This document shows positions 59,271 to 64,000 of a DNA stretch of 64,000 bases, in pieces. A program made the translations under genes and the position numbers. This DNA is from Intestinimonas sp052065695 (GTDB taxonomy: Bacteria; Bacillota; Clostridia; Oscillospirales; Oscillospiraceae): assembly GCF_052065695.1 (NCBI RefSeq), contig NZ_JBQHTM010000006.1, positions 1-64,000 on the forward strand, written 5' to 3'. Every line of letters starts with the position of its first letter. The first letter of the stretch is position 1. Below the pieces are notes generated by a model. That model did no database searches and had not been told where the DNA came from. It was given only the letters and a program-made list of their open reading frames with translations.

Positions 59271-60710
59271 ATGGGCCAGACAAATCGATACGAAAGTCCC
59301 CTTTCTTCCCGCTATGCCAGTGACGAGATGCTCTATCTCTTCTCTGCGGATAAGAAGTTCACCACCTGGCGCCGCCTGTGGGTGGCTCTGGCCCGGGCCG
59401 AAATGGAGCTGGGTCTGCCCGTGACGGAGGAGCAGGTGGCTGAGCTGGAGAGCCACATCAACGACATCAACTACGATGTGGCAGCCGCTGAGGAGAAGAA
59501 GCTCCGCCATGACGTCATGGCCCACGTCCACGCCTACGGTGCCCAGTGTCCCAAGGCCATGCCCATCATCCACCTCGGCGCCACCAGCTGCTATGTGGGC
59601 GACAATACAGACGTCATCCTCATGCGGGAGGGACTCCTCCTCATTCGGGACAAGCTGGTGCGTGTCCTCCACACTCTCTCCACTTTTGCTGACAAGTATA
59701 AAGCCCTGCCTATCCTTGGATTTACACATTTTCAGCCGGCACAGCTGGTGACAGTGGGGAAGCGGGCCACCCTCTGGATGAATGAGCTGCTCATGGATCT
59801 GGAGGAGGTGGAGCACCGCATCTCCACCCTGAAACTCCTGGGCTCCAAGGGAACCACCGGGACCCAAGCCAGCTTTTTGGAGCTCTTCGACGGCGATCAC
59901 GAAAAGGTCAAGCTGCTAGAGGAAAAGATTGCGAAGGAAATGGGCTTTACAGCTGTTGTGCCCGTAAGCGGGCAGACCTATTCGCGGAAAATGGATGCCA
60001 ATGTGTTGGCCACGCTCTCCGGCATCGCCCAGTCCGCCAGCAAGTTCGCCACCGACATGCGTCTGCTGTGCCACCTCAAGGAGGTGGAGGAGCCCTTTGA
60101 GAAGAACCAGATCGGATCTTCCGCCATGCCCTATAAGCGCAATCCCATGCGCTGTGAGCGGATCTGCTCCCTGGCCCGCTATGTAGTGGTGGACGCCCAG
60201 AACCCGGCCATCACTTCTGCCACCCAGTGGTTTGAGCGCACTCTGGATGACTCGGCCAACAAGCGTATCTCCATCCCGGAGGCCTTCTTGGCGGTAGACG
60301 CCATCCTCAACATCTATGAAAACGTCTGCGCAGGACTGGTGGTCCATGAGAAGGTGATTCACCGGCATATCATGGAGGAGCTGCCCTTCATGGCCAGCGA
60401 GAATATCATGATGGATGCGGTAAAGCGGGGAGGAGACCGCCAGCAGCTCCACGAGCGTATCCGGGTCCTTTCTCAGGAGGCCGGGAAGAATGTAAAGGAT
60501 CTTGGCCTTACCAATAACCTCATCGATCTTATTGCAAATGACCCCCTCTTCGGCATGAGCCGGGAGGAGCTCACCGCCCATCTGGAGCCGGAGCGGTACA
60601 TTGGCCGGTGCCCGGAACAGGTCGAGGAGTTTCTTCAGCATGATATCGCCCCCGTGCTGGCCAAATATCCGGAGGCCCTTCAGGGCAGCGATGTGGAGCT
60701 GAAGGTCTAA
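59271..60710 (+). CDS. purB: Adenylosuccinate lyase
   Basis: 479 residues. It acts twice in purine synthesis: SAICAR to AICAR, and adenylosuccinate to AMP. The fumarase/aspartase superfamily signature is GSSAMPYKRNPMRCE. The start NRYESPLSSRYASDEMLYLFS and IHLGATSCYVGDNTD (His base) are typical of the longer clostridial type. It begins at ATG 59271 behind CTGGAGG. Its neighbours are not purine genes. Confidence 0.95.
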   Translation: MGQTNRYESPLSSRYASDEMLYLFSADKKFTTWRRLWVALARAEMELGLPVTEEQVAELESHINDINYDVAAAEEKKLRHDVMAHVHAYGAQCPKAMPIIHLGATSCYVGDNTDVILMREGLLLIRDKLVRVLHTLSTFADKYKALPILGFTHFQPAQLVTVGKRATLWMNELLMDLEEVEHRISTLKLLGSKGTTGTQASFLELFDGDHEKVKLLEEKIAKEMGFTAVVPVSGQTYSRKMDANVLATLSGIAQSASKFATDMRLLCHLKEVEEPFEKNQIGSSAMPYKRNPMRCERICSLARYVVVDAQNPAITSATQWFERTLDDSANKRISIPEAFLAVDAILNIYENVCAGLVVHEKVIHRHIMEELPFMASENIMMDAVKRGGDRQQLHERIRVLSQEAGKNVKDLGLTNNLIDLIANDPLFGMSREELTAHLEPERYIGRCPEQVEEFLQHDIAPVLAKYPEALQGSDVELKV

Positions 60711-60734
60711 TTTTTTAGGAAGGGGAATACTCTT

Positions 60735-61715
60735 ATGGCTAATGCTGTGCGCCGGATTGGCGTCTTTACCAGCGGCGGCGATGCCCCTGGTATGAACGCT
60801 GTAATTCGTTCCGTAGTCCGTACCTCCATCCACATGGGCATTGAGTGTATCGGGATCCGCCGAGGCTACAACGGTCTGGTCCACGGAGACTTCGTGCCTT
60901 TGGATTTTGAGAGCGTCAGCGGCCTGAGCCGACGGGGCGGCACCATGCTCTACTCAGCCCGTAGCGAGGACTTCCGTGGAGAGGCCGGCCAGGAAAAAGC
61001 TGTGGCCACCTGCAAGCTCTTGGGTTTGGAGGGTGTCGTAGGCATCGGCGGCGATGGTACCTTCCGCGGCCTTCTGGAGCTCTCCCGCCGGGGGGTGGCT
61101 GTAGTGGGTGTCCCGGGCACCATTGACAACGACATTGCCTGCTCCACCTATACTATCGGCTTTGATACCGCCTGCAACACGGCGCTAGATTCCATCGACA
61201 AACTCCGGGACACCATGCAGTCCCATGAGCGGTGCTCGGTGGTGGAGGTCATGGGCCGCCATGCCGGACACCTTGCCATGTATGTGGGTGTAGCTTGCGG
61301 CGCCACCTGTGTGCTGGTTCCAGAGCGGGAGATTGACTTTGAGCGAGATGTCATCGAACCCATTCGTACCGCCCGGTTGGGTGGGCGGACCCATTTTATG
61401 GTCATCGTGGCCGAGGGTGTAGGCAGCGCCTATGACGTGGCCAAGAAAATTACCGAGGCTACAGCATTGGATACCAGAGTGACAGTCCTGGGCCATGTGC
61501 AGCGTGGCGGTGCCCCCACCGCCCGGGACCGTGTGGCGGCCACTTATATGGGCTATGAAGCTGTCCGTCTGCTGGCGGAGGGCAAGACCAATCGTGTGGT
61601 CTGTGTTCAGGGTGATACTTATGTTGACTACGACATCACAGAGGCCCTAAAGATGAAAAAGGGCCTTGATGAGCAAACCTATACCGTTATGCGTACCCTC
61701 ACCGGGGTGGAATAA
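60735..61715 (+). CDS. pfkA: ATP-dependent 6-phosphofructokinase
   Basis: 326 residues. RIGVFTSGGDAPGMNAVIRSVVRT is the N-terminal start. GGDGTFRG has Gly at the position that distinguishes ATP-using from PPi-using enzymes (GGDD), so ATP is predicted. PGTIDNDI holds the catalytic Asp, and EVMGRHAGHLAM the fructose-6-phosphate site. It commits sugar to glycolysis. It starts at ATG 60735 behind AGGAAGGGG. A terminator with G-U pairs follows. Confidence 0.95.
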   Translation: MANAVRRIGVFTSGGDAPGMNAVIRSVVRTSIHMGIECIGIRRGYNGLVHGDFVPLDFESVSGLSRRGGTMLYSARSEDFRGEAGQEKAVATCKLLGLEGVVGIGGDGTFRGLLELSRRGVAVVGVPGTIDNDIACSTYTIGFDTACNTALDSIDKLRDTMQSHERCSVVEVMGRHAGHLAMYVGVACGATCVLVPEREIDFERDVIEPIRTARLGGRTHFMVIVAEGVGSAYDVAKKITEATALDTRVTVLGHVQRGGAPTARDRVAATYMGYEAVRLLAEGKTNRVVCVQGDTYVDYDITEALKMKKGLDEQTYTVMRTLTGVE

Positions 61716-61744
61716 GCCTTCGGACCAAGACAAAACTGGACAAT

Positions 61745-61793
61745 ACAGCGGCGGATGGGACCGGAGAGGTCTCATCTGTCGCTGTTTTATTTT
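61745..61793 (+). terminator. Terminator after pfkA
   Basis: 61745-61762 pairs with 61768-61785 over 18 bp, three of them G-U in RNA, with the loop GGAGA and then TTTTATTTT. It ends 20 bases before the lysR start. Confidence 0.85.
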
Positions 61794-61813
61794 GGAAGGA
61801 GAGATGATCCCCT

Positions 61814-62740
61814 ATGTTGGAGTTCAGCCTCAAACAACTGGAGGTCTTTGCAACTGTGGCCAGGGTAGGCAGCTTTACGAGGGCTGCTCAGGAGCTCTAC
61901 CTGACCCAGTCCACTGTCAGCGCCCATGTCCAGGCGTTGGAGCATGCCCTGGGAGGTCCACTTTTCCAGCGCAACGCCCGCCGGCAGGTCTGCCTCACCT
62001 GGCAGGGAGAGTCTGCACTGCCCGTCGCGCGGGAGATCCTGGACCTCTGCCGCACCTTGGAAGGAATCATCCAGCCATATGAGGAAGGGGAGACCCTGCA
62101 TCTGGCGGCCTCCACAGTGCCTGCCCAATGTCTGCTTCCCGGACTGATGGCTGGCTTCTCTAAAAAACGGCCGGGGTGCAGATTTCGTCTCCGGAAAGGG
62201 GATAGCGACCAGGTCCACAGGCTTTTGGAGGAGGGGAGCGTAGCCATCGGCTTTGCTGGCGCTGCTTTGGACTCGGAACGTTTTCTCTATGAACCTGTGC
62301 TGAGAGACAGGCTGGTGCTCATCACCGCAAACACACCCCGGTTCCGTACCCTGCGGGATCAGGGCGCGCTGGGAAGAGAACTGCTGGGGGAACCCATGCT
62401 CTGTCGGGAAGCCGGTTCCGGGACCCGACAACGCTTTGACGCCTATCTGACACAGATCGGGATAGAACCGGATGCACTCCATGTGGTGGCTCAGATCGAC
62501 CAACCGGATGTCATCCTGGGCGCCGTGGCCTCCGGCCTCGGCGTATCGGTCTGCTCTGCGCTGGTGGCTCGGGATCGGCTGGAGCAGGGGAGTCTGCTCT
62601 CCTTCGAACTGGAGGATGAGGGGTGCTGCCGCAGCCTGTATCTGGTGACCCGTCGGGATCATGTCCTCACGGATCTGGAAACGTGCTTCTGCCGCTTTGT
62701 ACGTGAAGGCGATTGGGATCGGCCCAATAATCGCTTATAA
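61814..62740 (+). CDS. LysR family transcriptional regulator
   Basis: 308 residues. N-terminal helix-turn-helix LKQLEVFATVARVGSFTRAAQELYLTQSTVSAHVQALE, then the LysR substrate domain (about 90-300). Its co-oriented downstream neighbours are the selenium-type transporter yedE and a TusA-like gene, which it most likely controls; LysR proteins of this CysB/CbbR-like kind often respond to small sulfur or carbon compounds. It starts at ATG 61814. No promoter could be placed between the pfkA terminator and its start, so it may rely on read-through. Confidence 0.9.
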   Translation: MLEFSLKQLEVFATVARVGSFTRAAQELYLTQSTVSAHVQALEHALGGPLFQRNARRQVCLTWQGESALPVAREILDLCRTLEGIIQPYEEGETLHLAASTVPAQCLLPGLMAGFSKKRPGCRFRLRKGDSDQVHRLLEEGSVAIGFAGAALDSERFLYEPVLRDRLVLITANTPRFRTLRDQGALGRELLGEPMLCREAGSGTRQRFDAYLTQIGIEPDALHVVAQIDQPDVILGAVASGLGVSVCSALVARDRLEQGSLLSFELEDEGCCRSLYLVTRRDHVLTDLETCFCRFVREGDWDRPNNRL

Positions 62741-62775
62741 CGATAAGATCCCCGCTCACTTCGTGTAAAAAACGA

Positions 62776-62805
62776 TTGGCTATTTCCCGGTGCAATCAGT
62801 ATAAT
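62776..62805 (+). promoter_or_regulatory. Promoter for yedE
   Basis: TTGGCT (62776-62781), 18 bases, perfect TATAAT (62800-62805). The neighbouring CGCAA/TTGCG inverted repeat (62823-62837) lies after the -10 and may be part of a LysR site. Confidence 0.78.
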
Positions 62806-62854
62806 GAGACTAGCGTTATTCTCGCAAAAGAATTGCGAAGAGAGTGAGGAGTGT

Positions 62855-63943
62855 ATGAAAAAAATCAACTGGCTGGTGATATGCACCGGCGCCGTGGTGG
62901 GGCTGGCGGCTCTGCTGCTGACCGCTCTGGGCAACCCCGGCAACATGGGCTTCTGCATCGCCTGCTTCCTCCGGGACATTTCCGGCGCCCTGGGGCTCCA
63001 CAGCGCGGCAAAGGTCCAGTACATCCGTCCCGAGATCATTGGTCTGGTGCTGGGTGCCGCCATCATGGCCCTGGCCGGCGGAGAATTCAAGGCTCGGGCT
63101 GGTTCCGCACCCGCCCTGCGCTTCCTGCTGGGCGGTATTGTCATGGTGGGGGCACTGGCCTTCCTGGGATGCCCTTTACGGATGGTCCTGCGGTTGGGCG
63201 GCGGAGACGTGACCGCCATTGCAGGTCTTCTCGGCTTTGTGGCAGGTATCCTGGCCGGTGTGGCCTGTCTGAAGAAGGGCTTCTCCCTGGGCCGGGCCTA
63301 CAAAGTGAAAAAGCCGGAAGGCTTTGTCCTGCCCGGCATTATGGTGGGACTGTTGCTCCTGCTGCTGTTGGCTCCCGGACTGCTGAGGTTCTCTCAGGAG
63401 GGGCCCGGCGCCAGCCACGCCTTTTGGGCCATTGCTCTGTGTGCCGGGCTGATCTGCGGCGCTCTGGCACAGAAGAGCCGCCTGTGCATGGCCGGAGGCA
63501 TCCGGGATACCGTGCTCTTCCGGGATTTCCACCTGCTCAGCGGCTTTGTCGCTATTTTCCTGGTGGTGCTGGTTGGGAACCTCCTGCGGGGCAGCTTCCA
63601 GCCGGGTCTGGCAGTGCAGCCGGTGGCCCATCACGACTATCTCTGGAGTTTTCTGGGCATGGCAGCCGCTGGCTGGGGCTCCATCCTGCTGGGCGGTTGT
63701 CCCCTGCGGCAGCTCATCCTGGCGGGGGAGGGCAATGGCGACAGCGCGGTCACCGTCCTGGGTATGATGGTGGGTGCCGCACTCTCCCACAACTTCGGCA
63801 TGGCCGGCAACGCCGATGCCATGACGGACGGCGTATTCACCCCCGGCGGAGTGGGCATGGCCGGACGCATCGGTGTGGTGATCTGCCTGGTGCTGCTGGC
63901 AGTCATCTCGTTTGTCAATCTGCATAAGGAGGAGAAAGCATGA
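62855..63943 (+). CDS. YedE/YeeE-family membrane transporter, putative selenium type
   Basis: 362 residues with about ten transmembrane helices. Two copies of the YeeE/YedE motif G-C-P-L-R are seen, in LGCPLRMVLRLGGGD and GGCPLRQLILAGEGN, consistent with an internal duplication. FCIACFLRD near residue 35 gives another conserved cysteine pair. The family moves thiosulfate or selenium-containing compounds with a TusA-like partner, which follows here with a four-base overlap. ATG 62855 is used because GAGTGAGGAG precedes it and the protein starts MKKINWLVI. The substrate is inferred from the neighbour. Confidence 0.88.
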   Translation: MKKINWLVICTGAVVGLAALLLTALGNPGNMGFCIACFLRDISGALGLHSAAKVQYIRPEIIGLVLGAAIMALAGGEFKARAGSAPALRFLLGGIVMVGALAFLGCPLRMVLRLGGGDVTAIAGLLGFVAGILAGVACLKKGFSLGRAYKVKKPEGFVLPGIMVGLLLLLLLAPGLLRFSQEGPGASHAFWAIALCAGLICGALAQKSRLCMAGGIRDTVLFRDFHLLSGFVAIFLVVLVGNLLRGSFQPGLAVQPVAHHDYLWSFLGMAAAGWGSILLGGCPLRQLILAGEGNGDSAVTVLGMMVGAALSHNFGMAGNADAMTDGVFTPGGVGMAGRIGVVICLVLLAVISFVNLHKEEKA

Positions 63944-64000
63944 TCGATGCCAGAGGATACGCCTGCCCCATGCCGGTGGTCATGGTGCAGAAGGCGGTGA
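63940..64000 (+). CDS. TusA/SirA/YedF-like sulfur-carrier protein, partial
   Basis: Only the first 20 codons are inside the window: MIDARGYACPMPVVMVQKAV. The C-P-x-P motif (C9 P10 x P12) is the family's sulfur- or selenium-accepting site. It overlaps yedE by four bases. Relatives of the YedF type in gut Clostridia have an extra C-terminal domain and lie near selD and DUF3343 genes; this cannot be checked because the gene runs off the window. Confidence 0.85.
   Translation, partial: MIDARGYACPMPVVMVQKAV

Noticed and set aside
62851..63927. A long plus-strand frame in another phase over yedE
   Set aside because: Arg/Gly/Pro-rich translation in the wrong frame of a proven membrane protein; no start context.
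1..64000. CRISPR arrays, tRNA or rRNA genes, insertion sequences
   Set aside because: Nothing with regular spaced repeats, cloverleaf-like sequence, rRNA sequence or a transposase was seen by eye; a computed search would be needed to exclude short remnants.

Overview
The window looks like a chromosomal stretch of a GC-rich, endospore-forming Clostridia, most likely Oscillospiraceae (the Flavonifractor / Intestinimonas / Lawsonibacter neighbourhood). That placement is inferred from gene order, an IspH-S1 fusion, SCIFF peptide genes, and the sporulation genes spoVM, sipL, spoIVA, ytfJ and dacF. No rRNA, tRNA, CRISPR array or intact mobile element was seen. Almost all genes are on the + strand in tightly packed operons with 4-base ATGA overlaps.

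Layout. 1-960: minus-strand remnant of a rolling-circle or integrative element (truncated Rep/relaxase, a small companion gene, strong palindromes). 963-3437: rplS with a structured leader, rbgA, rnhB, yraN. 3440-6561: M19 dipeptidase, thrC, metallophosphoesterase. 6601-14062: proteostasis block tig-clpP-clpX-lon, then engB and a FAH-family hydrolase. 14074-20023: tyrosine phosphatase, M50 protease, scpA-scpB, DUF2953, ytfJ, dacF, rluB. 20061-25602: RpiR regulator, BaiN-type flavoprotein, cmk, plsC, ispH-S1 fusion. 25667-27571: carD-ispD-ispF. 27625-29006: DUF3343 and a cysteine desulfurase-like enzyme. 29113-33798: cdaA-cdaR, rseC, DUF5685, a DnaJ protein with a cysteine-rich tail, a membrane protein. 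33837-46152: yicC, remA, gmk, rpoZ, priA, def, fmt, rsmB, rlmN, prpC, prkC, rsgA. 46163-49422: spore-coat foundation cluster spoVM-sipL-spoIVA. 49427-53203 (minus): Crp/Fnr regulator, SCIFF precursor scfA, its radical SAM maturase, and an Orn/Lys/Arg decarboxylase. 53251-56084: leuC-leuD-leuB. 56238-56775 (minus): ferredoxin and cupin. 57028-61715: coaX-like, aminotransferase, purB, pfkA. 61814-64000: LysR, YedE selenium-type transporter, start of a TusA-like gene.

How it works together. Most of the window is conserved housekeeping: ribosome assembly and translation quality, proteolysis, DNA and chromosome maintenance, c-di-AMP synthesis, isoprenoid precursors and Ser/Thr kinase signalling. 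The most interesting parts are (i) the coat-foundation locus, where a 23-codon spoVM, too short for ordinary gene calling, has its ribosome-binding site buried in the arm of a terminator-like 17-bp stem behind rsgA; (ii) a SCIFF locus with a seven-cysteine precursor, an internal terminator, a palindromic operator and a translationally coupled decarboxylase; (iii) the IspH-S1 fusion, which carries an internal promoter-like element and a strong in-frame internal start; (iv) the DUF5685/DnaJ pair; and (v) selenium/sulfur-handling genes at two separate sites. All coordinates, motifs and pairings were read by eye; no database search was run.
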